Assembly: GCA_031283905.1 (NCBI GenBank)
Contig: JAITAW010000123.1
Coordinates: 1-14,767 of the forward strand
Source of the DNA: Treponema sp.
Lineage (GTDB): Bacteria > Spirochaetota > Spirochaetia > Treponematales > Breznakiellaceae
Direction: 5' to 3'
DNA length: 14,767 nucleotides
The stretch's first letter is position 1. Every line of letters begins with the position of its first letter. The position numbers and the translations under genes are program-made. Below the pieces are notes generated by a model. The model saw only the letters and a program-made list of their open reading frames with translations. It did not search any database and was not told the DNA's origin. Of this stretch, positions 1-6,025 are shown one piece after another.

Positions 1-7
1 TAGTTGC

Positions 8-433
8 TTATTTGTGGTATGTCAGATAAACTATTCCATCAGAGGCATTGACCGCAAATGAGGCATTATCATCGTTACTTACAGCTATATAATTTCCGTT
101 ATATGCTCCGAAGGAAAATTTATATCCTAAATTACTGTCATACCCGCAGATACTACAGACTACTTCTTCACCTTTTACAAAAAGTAATTGGGTCATGCCT
201 TCGCTAACAGTTTCTTCTATATTGTTACTCTTAAACCCGATTATTTCTTCAATACTTTCTTTTGAAGTATAAGGAGAAAAAGTATACACAGTATCCCAAT
301 CAAATGCAGTTATATCATTCAATGCTACTTCATCAGTTGTGATTGCCTCAACTGCCTTAGTGAAAGCAGAATTATTTTCACTAACTATAGATGACTTACC
401 GCAACCTGTAAAACACAACATAAGTAAAATCAA
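8..433 (-). CDS. Small lipoprotein, natural start frameshifted
   Basis: Predicted secreted lipoprotein of unknown function. The only open start in this frame is TTG at 433, which gives a truncated signal peptide and has no good ribosome-binding site. Upstream, an ideal GGAGG (467-471) lies 7 nt before an ATG at 459 followed by AAA AAA TTT TTA CTT TAG, a different frame that stops after six codons. One extra base in the A6/T5 run would join that ATG to the lipoprotein frame and give a normal signal peptide: MKK, a hydrophobic stretch, then the lipobox FTGC with the lipidated Cys at about residue 20. The mature part has no domain I recognise. It follows the DUF6050-like gene on the same strand but has its own translation signal. 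It could be a recent pseudogene, a slippage-controlled gene, or a base-calling error in a homopolymer. Confidence 0.7.
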   Translation of the reverse strand: MILLMLCFTGCGKSSIVSENNSAFTKAVEAITTDEVALNDITAFDWDTVYTFSPYTSKESIEEIIGFKSNNIEETVSEGMTQLLFVKGEEVVCSICGYDSNLGYKFSFGAYNGNYIAVSNDDNASFAVNASDGIVYLTYHK

Positions 434-548
434 AAATCCTAAAGTAAAAATTTTTTCATTGTACTACCTCCGATTACATAAATATTTTTCATTCGTCTTA
501 TCGCAATAAACTGAACAATATTATTGTGACAACCCCACTTTTTTACGC

Positions 549-947
549 CTATTCCTCTTTTATCCCTGTTATTGCAGAATATACATTCTCCCTTGCGATA
601 CGGTTACTTTCGCTATTGTACGTCAACAGTCTGTAAACGGTTAAAACAAGATACCACGCGGCACACACAAGCCGCCACACAATGACAACCCCGCCAATCA
701 GCCCACCGATAATAAAATTAAACGCCCACGTTCCCACCGTGCCGCCAATATCAAGGCCACGCGGGATTATCCACAACCGCAAACGCCAAATACCAAACGG
801 AATACCGCATACAAGCCATACCATGAAATAATCGGTAATGCTGTCTTTTGTAAAAACATTCTTGAACATGGAAAACAGAAACCACGCGATAAACACAGGC
901 AAAACGGTTTTCTTAAAAAAGTCTTTCGCTATTTCTTTTCGCGTCAT
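549..947 (-). CDS. DUF6050-like integral membrane protein
   Basis: A 132-residue membrane protein of unknown function. Hydrophobic stretches lie at about residues 14-30, 40-60, 70-92 and 94-108, suggesting three or four membrane segments, with a basic N-terminus (MTRKEIAKDFFKK) and a charged cytoplasmic tail. I recall similar proteins from Clostridia integrative elements under the name DUF6050; this is from memory and not checked. It starts 12 bp after the Orf8-like gene on the same strand, with AGGGTGA just upstream of the ATG, so the two are probably cotranscribed as the distal part of the mobC-relaxase operon. A role in transfer or in membrane anchoring of the transfer machinery is possible but not shown by the sequence. 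Confidence 0.72.
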   Translation of the reverse strand: MTRKEIAKDFFKKTVLPVFIAWFLFSMFKNVFTKDSITDYFMVWLVCGIPFGIWRLRLWIIPRGLDIGGTVGTWAFNFIIGGLIGGVVIVWRLVCAAWYLVLTVYRLLTYNSESNRIARENVYSAITGIKEE

Positions 948-959
948 TATTCACCCTTT

Positions 960-1193
960 TTATAGTTCCGCTTCAAACTGCGGCAACGATTCTATCAGCT
1001 TCAAAATGAGGGATTGCCGCATATCCTCGTCAACAACTTTCTTTATACTTCCGTCAGGTTGTTTCTTTGCCGTCGTGCAAAGGCGGCCAATCTCGCCGGA
1101 ATAACATTCAATCACTTTTTCCACCGCCCACGCTTCACCCGCGACGGCGGCGCGGATTGTTGGAACGTCAAGCGGCATATTTTCTTTTCCCAT
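960..1193 (-). CDS. Orf8-like helix-turn-helix protein (left copy)
   Basis: A 77-residue protein of the small helix-turn-helix family (Pfam HTH_16) to which Tn916 Orf8 belongs. It shares a clear pattern with the second copy at 9883-10140: an alanine-rich start ending in G-E/D, a Y-x-G-x-I motif, a DG turn, then VD-D/E-MR, a KLI helix and a final QF-E/D. In Tn916, Orf7 and Orf8 act in regulating transfer functions; whether this copy does so is inference. It lies between relaxase and the DUF6050-like gene on the same strand. Its SD-like GGGGC at 1200-1204 (read on the minus strand, 6 nt before the ATG) is paired in a hairpin at 1200-1243, so translation may be controlled. Confidence 0.75.
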   Translation of the reverse strand: MGKENMPLDVPTIRAAVAGEAWAVEKVIECYSGEIGRLCTTAKKQPDGSIKKVVDEDMRQSLILKLIESLPQFEAEL

Positions 1194-1199
1194 GTAAAA

Positions 1200-1243
1200 G
1201 CCCCTGTCCGATATGATAAATAAATCCTATCATATTTTGGGGC
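1200..1243 (-). promoter_or_regulatory. Hairpin covering the Orf8-like ribosome-binding site
   Basis: On the minus strand GCCCC (1243-1239) pairs with GGGGC (1204-1200), enclosing a perfect 8-bp stem of ATATGATA (1235-1228) with TATCATAT (1218-1211). The 3' arm GGGGC is the Shine-Dalgarno-like sequence 6 nt before the ATG at 1193. The hairpin would hide the site unless opened, for example by ribosomes finishing the relaxase gene (stop at 1265), which would couple the two genes. It could instead be a weak processing or termination hairpin. Confidence 0.5.
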
Positions 1244-1264
1244 GGATTTCCACAAAAAACGAAA

Positions 1265-2713
1265 TTATCCGCGTTCCGCGCTTCTGTCTTTCCCCTGCGC
1301 CCGTGGTTCCGCGCCGGGGTTTAGTATGCTGTCCACGTTGCGCTTGACAATGCCGTATTCCCGTGCCTGTTGTTTCAGCTTGCCATATTCGGCGCGTAAT
1401 ACGTTTTTCTTCTCCGTAAGCCGCGCATACTCCGCTTGGAGCGCGGCGGGGTTCGGGAGCTTGCCGCCGTCCCCGACCTGTGCCTTTAACGCTTTGGCGG
1501 CGGCTTCGCGGAGGATAAACGCGCTTTCGTGTTCGCGCCTGTAAGCGTCCTTGTCTTTGGCGGTGCGGAGGCCGTCAACTTCCGGCTTGGTCTTATTATA
1601 CGTCGTGATGTGCTTCATCAGCACGGCCATGTCCGCAAGCCGCCTTTCAGCGGCTTTCAGCGCGGCGGCGGTTTTGTCAAACGCGGCATTTGCTTCCTCA
1701 ACCTTTGCGGATAAATCGCCGTACTGCAAAAGATTGCTTTCCGTGAGAAAATTTAAGGTCTTGGCCGCCATTTTGAGATTTTCGATTTTCGCCCAACGGG
1801 AATAACCCGCGCTCTGTTGCGCTTTCACATTATTATCTATGTCAATGAGAAGATTAACGGCTTTATTGGGCGTGGCGGTGACTTTGCTGTCACTTTTTGG
1901 TATCGAAACGGGGATATATTCGCCGCGTATGCGCTTTACTATGCTGCCCTCGGTATAATCCTCGCCCAATGTCTTACAGCGCGTAAAACGCTCCTGTCCC
2001 GGTGCGCGGAAAGAAACATACTTACCGCGCTTTATCTCATATCCCGCTGCTTCCATGCGCTTCAAAAAATCCTCAAAATCTTCCGCTTGTGGCACAGTTA
2101 TATCAATGGCAAATTTGAGCTTGCGCTTGAAGCTCCCGCCCTGCTTGTCGGCGGTATACTCCGCGTAGCTCCTGCCCGCGTTTTTGGCGGGGCGTGTCCT
2201 GCGCTGACCGTCTGCCTTATCGGTATACTCGATAAGACCGGGGGCGTTCGCCTTGCCCGGTATCACTTGGGTTAAACCGTACTCCTTGCAAAGCCTGTCG
2301 TTCTCGTTCCGAATGGCGTAATAGCTTTTCTTGTTGGAATTGTACTTGTGATAATCAACGAAACTCGCGGCGCAAAAAATCAAGTGGTTATGGATATGTC
2401 CCTTGTCAATATGAGTGGTCAAAACGTACTCATATTTGCCCTTTAATATCTCGTCGGCAAGCCGTTTTCCTATTTCGTGCGCCTGTTCCGGCGTGGCTTC
2501 TCCCGGCTCAAACGCCTGTATCAAATGATGGGCGAGATTATTCCCTTTGGCAAGTGCCTTTGACAAGGTATATTCAAACTCAATATCAGCCGTTTCATAC
2601 GAACAGCCAAACGAGGACACAAGGGCTTTCCCCTCTGTCTTATCGGGATTTTGGATATAGTCAAGGGCTTTGCTTAACGTGCTTTTAACAGGCTTAATCT
2701 TTGTAACCGCCAT
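1265..2713 (-). CDS. MOBP-type relaxase
   Basis: A 482-residue relaxase that would nick oriT, stay covalently bound to the 5' DNA end and lead the transferred strand into the recipient. The N-terminal half carries the Relaxase/Mobilization nuclease domain: a candidate catalytic Tyr19 in ALDYIQNPDKT (motif I) and the metal-binding motif H-x-D-x-x-H-x-H-N-H at residues 101-110 (motif III, ending NHLIF). Residues from about 290 to 460 are charged and helical (likely coiled coil) and lack a recognisable helicase or primase domain. The ATG at 2713 lies inside the 3' end of mobC (40-bp overlap), with AAAGGGGG upstream, indicating translational coupling. The length and the mobC partner fit Tn1549-like elements. 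I see no disrupted motif, so it is probably functional. Confidence 0.93.
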   Translation of the reverse strand: MAVTKIKPVKSTLSKALDYIQNPDKTEGKALVSSFGCSYETADIEFEYTLSKALAKGNNLAHHLIQAFEPGEATPEQAHEIGKRLADEILKGKYEYVLTTHIDKGHIHNHLIFCAASFVDYHKYNSNKKSYYAIRNENDRLCKEYGLTQVIPGKANAPGLIEYTDKADGQRRTRPAKNAGRSYAEYTADKQGGSFKRKLKFAIDITVPQAEDFEDFLKRMEAAGYEIKRGKYVSFRAPGQERFTRCKTLGEDYTEGSIVKRIRGEYIPVSIPKSDSKVTATPNKAVNLLIDIDNNVKAQQSAGYSRWAKIENLKMAAKTLNFLTESNLLQYGDLSAKVEEANAAFDKTAAALKAAERRLADMAVLMKHITTYNKTKPEVDGLRTAKDKDAYRREHESAFILREAAAKALKAQVGDGGKLPNPAALQAEYARLTEKKNVLRAEYGKLKQQAREYGIVKRNVDSILNPGAEPRAQGKDRSAERG

Positions 2714-3045
2714 ATTTCAGCCAACGCCCCCTTTCTTTCGTCTAAATCCTCCGCGTAAACGCTCCCCGTGCTGTTCACCCGCCGCGCTATCTGGTTCACG
2801 TTCACGCCGATTTTTTGTATCTCGGCGGCAAGGGCTTTTAGCTCCGAATGGTCGGCCATCAGGATATATCCGTCAATCGCCATTTTCCTAAGATACGCCG
2901 CCATATTATCCGTATGCAACAACCGCATTTTTTCAAGAATTAAATCGCGCTCCATTTCCGTGACGCGAAATTTGATTTGCACCGTGCGCTTGCGCCCGGT
3001 ACTTTTTTCGGTGTTCTCCACCGCGCTAAACTTTCCGTTTTCCAT
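2674..3045 (-). CDS. mobC: MobC-like relaxosome accessory protein
   Basis: A 123-residue DNA-binding accessory protein of the MobC family. It helps the relaxase by binding or opening oriT. A basic stretch at residues 17-28 (GRKRTVQIKFRV) resembles a ribbon-helix-helix strand, followed by helices, and residues 79-91 carry the MobC signature IGVNVNQIARRVN. I chose ATG 3045 because AAGGAG lies just upstream; the frame is open further upstream but without a ribosome-binding site, and that extension runs into the hairpins of the presumed oriT. The gene overlaps the relaxase start by 40 bp. Its position, first in the operon and directly downstream of the hairpin-rich region, is the usual place for an oriT-binding protein. 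Confidence 0.88.
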   Translation of the reverse strand: MENGKFSAVENTEKSTGRKRTVQIKFRVTEMERDLILEKMRLLHTDNMAAYLRKMAIDGYILMADHSELKALAAEIQKIGVNVNQIARRVNSTGSVYAEDLDERKGALAEIWRLQRLSLLKAR

Positions 3046-3049
3046 GCCG

Positions 3050-3350
3050 CCGCTCCTTTCGTATACAGGGGTTTGGGTTCTCCCAAAATAGAGGGTTCGG
3101 GACACTTCCCGACAAGCAAAACCGCGAAAGCGGTTGACGGAACGGGGACACCTTTTCAGCGAAAAGGGTACCCCGTTCCTATGCTTGCTACGGAACTTTC
3201 TCCGTACTTCTCCCTATATACTACTCACCCCGAAAACGCGATTTTGGCAAACTCACGGCAAGAAAATTTTCAAAAAAATGCGCCCAAAACGGACGCAAAA
3301 ATGCCGTTGCGCTTTATTTCCGCAACAGCTTCATCCACCACGACATAACG
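3050..3350. other. Candidate origin of transfer (oriT)
   Basis: About 320 bp without a gene between mobC and the XRE repressor, packed with inverted repeats: TTTGGG/CCCAAA (3072-3087), TCGGGA/TCCCGA (3097-3112), AACCGC-GAAA-GCGGTT (3120-3135), and a long stem made of GGAACGGGG/CCCCGTTCC (3139-3179) enclosing CCTTTTC-AGC-GAAAAGG. Next comes a 70-bp element (3212-3283, minus orientation) that recurs at 9145 and 9346, and then GTTGCG/CGCAAC (3306-3326). A cluster of inverted repeats beside mobC and relaxase is the normal layout of oriT in MOBP elements. The nick site itself cannot be named from sequence alone. Confidence 0.65.
3212..3283 (-). repeat. oriT-like repeat, copy A
   Basis: Read on the minus strand this copy runs: an AT-rich lead (3250-3283), then TTTGCCAAAATCGCG, TTTTCGGGG and TGAGTAGTATATAGGG. 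It shares the core GCCAAAATCGC and GGGTGAGTAGT with two plus-strand copies at 9145-9218 and 9346-9418. The core can form an AAAA/TTTT mini-hairpin just before GGGTGAGTAGT, a layout seen at nick sites in general. Copies A and B are inverted relative to each other and enclose the cargo. Confidence 0.75.
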
Positions 3351-3385
3351 AAAAGGCGGGACGCTGTTATCAGTCGTTCCCCGCC
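3351..3385 (-). terminator. Terminator of the XRE repressor gene
   Basis: On the minus strand GGCGGG and ACG pair with CGT and CCCGCC across the stop codon region, followed by TTTT (complement of 3351-3354). The hairpin overlaps the end of the repressor gene (stop 3370-3372). It would stop repressor transcripts before they enter the oriT region. The T-run is short, so efficiency is uncertain. Confidence 0.5.
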
Positions 3386-3729
3386 TCGTCAAGTTTGATT
3401 GCCGCGTCTATGGTTCCCTCTATGATGGGTAAATACTTTTCCGGGCAAACGGTGAGCTTCAAGGTTGTGCGTTCCCTCTCCGCGCTTTCCCGCGCTTCGG
3501 CTACTTCGGGGTAAAAGTAGCGTTCGACGGGGAGCTTGCACAGGTTCACAATCTCATAGAAAATCGGCAAGCTCGGCAAAGAACCGCTGTTCTCGATATT
3601 GGCGAGATAGCGCGGGTCAATCCCGATTACTTCCGCTAATGCTTTTTGCGTATAGCCCAACGCTTGGCGTGCTTCTTTCACATCCGCGCCGAAACCTGTA
3701 AACGGCGCACGGTTACGCTCTTTCGACAT
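3370..3729 (-). CDS. XRE-family repressor (Tn916 Orf9-like)
   Basis: A 119-residue DNA-binding regulator. Residues 16-72 form an XRE/Cro-C1 helix-turn-helix (VKEARQALGYTQKALAEVIG, then DPRYLANIENSGSLPSL), followed by a helical C-terminal part suited to dimerisation. The ATG at 3729 has AGGGGTGA upstream. In Tn916 an XRE protein of similar size (Orf9) represses the transfer regulators; the position here, transcribed away from the plus-strand genes, fits that role. The likely operator is the perfect palindrome CCTATACA-T-TGTATAGG at 3741-3757, between the gene start and the divergent cargo promoter. A 12-bp match to the same motif occurs at 9068-9079 in the leader region before the Orf7/Orf8 genes, so the protein may control both places. 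The regulatory targets are inferred. Confidence 0.8.
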   Translation of the reverse strand: MSKERNRAPFTGFGADVKEARQALGYTQKALAEVIGIDPRYLANIENSGSLPSLPIFYEIVNLCKLPVERYFYPEVAEARESAERERTTLKLTVCPEKYLPIIEGTIDAAIKLDEAGND

Positions 3730-3740
3730 ATTACTTCACC

Positions 3741-3757
3741 CCTATACATTGTATAGG
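3741..3757. promoter_or_regulatory. Palindromic operator of the XRE repressor
   Basis: Perfect 8+1+8 palindrome CCTATACA-T-TGTATAGG, 12 bp upstream of the repressor start codon. On the minus strand TATACA and TATAGG can serve as the -10 element of the repressor promoter, so bound protein would block its own transcription. The symmetry and length are typical of dimeric XRE operators; the pairing with this repressor is inference from position. Confidence 0.6.
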
Positions 3758-3823
3758 CCATGTAAGGCGGTTGGAATGATGTAATATGCGCTTTGAATAC
3801 ACGTAATAATTCATGATTCACAC

Positions 3824-3852
3824 TTGCATTATTCGATATTTTGAACTATAAT
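3824..3852 (+). promoter_or_regulatory. Housekeeping-sigma promoter of the cargo operon
   Basis: TTGCAT (3824-3829), a 17-bp spacer, and a perfect TATAAT (3847-3852), followed by the GGAGG of the first gene. It is the clearest promoter in the window. AATAAT (about 3805) and ATTATT (3828-3833) flank and overlap the -35 as an inverted pair, a possible regulator site for the VanR-like protein or the small HTH protein. Confidence 0.78.
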
Positions 3853-3881
3853 AGAGGTGAGTAATTGTGGAGGTGCTTGAT

Positions 3882-4073
3882 ATGGAATATTTAACGGTCA
3901 AAGAAGCAGGTGTAAAATGGGGTATTTCAGCAAGGCGGGTTACCTATTATTGCGTTGACGGGCGAATAGACGGTGCGGAAAAGAAAGGTAACCTATGGCT
4001 TATCCCCGATAACGCAATTAAACCCGCAGATATGCGCCGAAAAACAAACAGTAATCGGGAGGCTATTGATTAA
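3882..4073 (+). CDS. Small excisionase-like helix-turn-helix protein
   Basis: A 63-residue DNA-binding protein of the MerR/excisionase-like fold: residues 1-45 read MEYLTVKEAGVKWGISARRV, then a basic wing (DGRIDGAEKKGNLWLIPDNA), with a charged tail. I chose ATG 3882 because GGAGG (3869-3873) stands 8 nt before it; a GTG at 3867 overlaps that site and is unlikely. The stop codon directly abuts the ATG of the VanR-like gene, so the two are translated from one message. Proteins of this type are commonly encoded in mobile elements; here it is more likely a local regulator of the cargo operon than an excisionase, since a separate Xis sits next to the integrase. Its target is unknown. Confidence 0.72.
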   Translation: MEYLTVKEAGVKWGISARRVTYYCVDGRIDGAEKKGNLWLIPDNAIKPADMRRKTNSNREAID

Positions 4074-4769
4074 ATGAAAACAAAGGTATTGATTGTTGAT
4101 GACGAACAGGAAATCAGCGATCTTGTAGAAATTTATCTAAAAAATGAGGGGTTCGACGTTCTTAAAGCATATACCGCTCGCACAGCTCTTGACGCGGTAG
4201 AAACTTATGCGCCCGCGCTTGCCATTTTGGACATCATGCTCCCCGATATGGACGGCTTTGCTTTGTGTGCTGAAATACGCAAAATGCACACATTCCCTAT
4301 ATTTATGCTAACCGCGAAAGATACGGATATGGACAAAATCCACGGGCTTACGATGGGCGCGGACGATTATTTGACGAAGCCCTTTAATCCGTTGGAGTTG
4401 GTTGCCCGCGTAAAAGCGCAGATACGGCGGCGTGAGCAGTACGACCAAACAGTACAGGGTAAAAACTGCTACGAAAGCCGAGGATTATCGGTCAATGCGG
4501 ATAGTCATTCCTGCTCTCTCTTTGGTAAACCGCTTAATTTGACCCCGATTGAGTTTTCTATCTTATGGTATCTATGCCAAAACGAAAACCGCGTAATACC
4601 GTCCGAGGAATTATTTGAAGCGGTTTGGAAGGAAAAGTATTTGGATAATAACAACACGGTTATGGCACATATCGCCCGTATTCGTGAAAAGATGAATGAA
4701 CCGTCGCGCAAGCCTAAATATATTAAAACCGCATGGGGAGTGGGGTATCGAATTGAAAGCGAAAAATAG
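4074..4769 (+). CDS. VanR-like OmpR-family response regulator
   Basis: A 231-residue two-component regulator. The receiver domain (residues 1-120) has the acidic pair Asp9/Asp10, the phosphorylation site Asp53 in ILDIMLPDMDG, Thr80 and Lys102 (TKPF). The C-terminal winged helix (about 130-228) ends in YIKTAWGVGYRIE, as in OmpR/PhoB proteins. By memory it resembles VanR of glycopeptide-resistance clusters closely (GLTxGADDYLTKPFxPLELVARVKAQ, LTPIEFSILWYLC). It presumably activates the downstream transporter when phosphorylated by the kinase encoded next. No ligase, dehydrogenase or dipeptidase gene follows, so the vanR symbol is not applied. It starts directly after the preceding stop and overlaps the kinase start by 17 bp. 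Confidence 0.93.
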   Translation: MKTKVLIVDDEQEISDLVEIYLKNEGFDVLKAYTARTALDAVETYAPALAILDIMLPDMDGFALCAEIRKMHTFPIFMLTAKDTDMDKIHGLTMGADDYLTKPFNPLELVARVKAQIRRREQYDQTVQGKNCYESRGLSVNADSHSCSLFGKPLNLTPIEFSILWYLCQNENRVIPSEELFEAVWKEKYLDNNNTVMAHIARIREKMNEPSRKPKYIKTAWGVGYRIESEK

Positions 4770-5847
4770 ACTGGAAAAACAATTGACCGTCCGCTATATC
4801 ATGCGCTATCTGGTGAAGATAGCTATCTATACGGTCGTCCTTTTGGCGGTGTTCGTCTTGATTTTCCTGCTTGTGAATCAAGTGTCGTGGAGATCGGGCA
4901 GTCCTTTTCGCGCATGGTGGTCAAACGATATGCTTCTCACAGTTACAGCAGCAGCGTGGGCTATTGGTATTTTGATAATTGCCCTCATGGATTTCAGAAA
5001 AATTGCCGCGCAATTCGCGTCCGTTGGCAGTTTCTTAACAAAAATTGCAGAACAGCCGGAAACGTCAATTGAACTGCCGCAGGACTTCTTGGAAATGCAA
5101 ACCATATTTCAAAAAGTGCAGAACGATATTCTTGCGGGTAGAAAAACCGAGCAAGAAGCGATACAGCGAAAAAATGACTTGGTTATGTACTTGGCGCATG
5201 ACCTTAAAACTCCGCTGACCTCTATACTGGGCTATTTGGCTCTGTTGCGCGATGAAGAAGATATTTCGCCCAAGAACAGGGGAAAATATTTGACTGTAAT
5301 TGATGAAAAAGCCGTCCGCCTTGAAAATTTGATAAACAATTTCTTTGAGATAGCCCGGTTCAATCTAAGCGAGCTTATCTTAGAGAAAAGCCGTTTTGAT
5401 TTTTCGCGTCTTGTGGAGCAAGTTGCTGACGAGTTTAAGCCGCTTCTTACCGCCAAAGGCTTGAAAATAGAGGTCAGCACCATAGACAAAGCGGAGTTGT
5501 TTGCCGACTCCGGCAAGTTGGAACGGGTAATCGACAATTTGATTCGGAACGCGATAGGCTATTCCTATGAAAACTCTGTAATTAGCGTGAAAGTCACGAA
5601 CGACAAGGATAGCTTGATGTTACAAGTTAGCAATCAAGGTCAGCAGATACCCGCACACAAAATAGACCATATTTTTGAACAGTTTTACCGTGTGGACGAA
5701 TCGCGTCCCGGAAACAGTGGCGGCGCGGGTCTTGGCTTGACGATTGCAAGAGCGATTCTGGAACGTCATGGCGGAGGTATCGCCGTAGAAAGCACCACGG
5801 GGCATACCACTTTTACGGTCACGCTACCGTTTCCGGCAATATCATAA
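4753..5847 (+). CDS. VanS-like sensor histidine kinase
   Basis: A membrane histidine kinase of about 364 residues, partner of the preceding regulator. Two membrane segments (about 17-41 and 61-78) enclose an outer loop of only about 20 residues, so the signal is probably sensed in the membrane or through a partner. After a linker (about 80-140) come the H-box with His149 in YLAHDLKTPLTSILGY, the N-box (RVIDNLIRNAIGYS) and the ATP-lid (GGAGLGLTIARAILERHGG). I chose TTG 4753, which lies inside the regulator's last codons with GGAG and GGGG upstream and starts LKAKNRLEKQ; the frame is open earlier but would overlap the regulator's DNA-binding domain. The H-box region matches VanS proteins (MYLAHDxKTPLTSIxGYLxLL). 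A kinase with a tiny outer loop next to a permease with large outer domains recalls the BceRS-BceAB arrangement, where the transporter is the sensor. Confidence 0.9.
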   Translation: MKAKNRLEKQLTVRYIMRYLVKIAIYTVVLLAVFVLIFLLVNQVSWRSGSPFRAWWSNDMLLTVTAAAWAIGILIIALMDFRKIAAQFASVGSFLTKIAEQPETSIELPQDFLEMQTIFQKVQNDILAGRKTEQEAIQRKNDLVMYLAHDLKTPLTSILGYLALLRDEEDISPKNRGKYLTVIDEKAVRLENLINNFFEIARFNLSELILEKSRFDFSRLVEQVADEFKPLLTAKGLKIEVSTIDKAELFADSGKLERVIDNLIRNAIGYSYENSVISVKVTNDKDSLMLQVSNQGQQIPAHKIDHIFEQFYRVDESRPGNSGGAGLGLTIARAILERHGGGIAVESTTGHTTFTVTLPFPAIS

Positions 5848-5898
5848 AATCGTAAGTTTTTCACAAGATAAACACATGGATTCCGTCAGCCAATATTG

Positions 5899-5952
5899 AA
5901 ACCCGGTTTATCGCCTTGGGCTATACTAAGCCTGAACGGATAAGCCGGGTTT
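5899..5952 (+). terminator. Hairpin between kinase and permease genes
   Basis: AAACCCGGTTTATC (5899-5912) pairs with GATAAGCCGGGTTT (5939-5952), 14 bp with a single T-G wobble, around a 26-nt loop that itself contains GGCT/AGCC. It is followed by only one more T and then ATG 5954. It could act as a partial terminator or attenuator lowering transporter expression relative to the regulators, or as an RNA-stability element. The position makes ATG 5954 an unlikely start for the permease. Confidence 0.5.
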
Positions 5953-6025
5953 TATGCACTGCGGCATAGACAGCCATAGTGATCCGCTCATTGCAGAAAT
6001 GATAGTGAGAGAATGGTGGCGCTTT

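Noticed and set aside
515..527. Palindrome ACAATATTATTGT upstream of the lipoprotein
   Set aside because: A short AT-rich palindrome is expected by chance in such DNA, and no regulator is linked to it.
1817..2275. Plus-strand frame inside the relaxase gene
   Set aside because: It is antisense to the relaxase and its composition follows from the GC-rich third positions of that gene.
3050..3350. A CRISPR array
   Set aside because: The repeats here are inverted and differ from each other; no regularly spaced direct repeats or cas genes are present.
4074..5847. A vancomycin-resistance operon
   Set aside because: Only VanR/VanS-like regulators are present; no D-Ala-D-Lac/Ser ligase, dehydrogenase or D,D-peptidase gene follows.
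5850..5861. A VanR-type binding site (TCGTAAGTTTTT)
   Set aside because: Only the first seven bases resemble the remembered TCGTANGAAA motif, there is no second copy in tandem, and it is not next to a convincing promoter.
5954..5956. ATG as permease start
   Set aside because: It directly follows a 14-bp hairpin, lacks a ribosome-binding site and adds a polar stretch before the signal-anchor segment.
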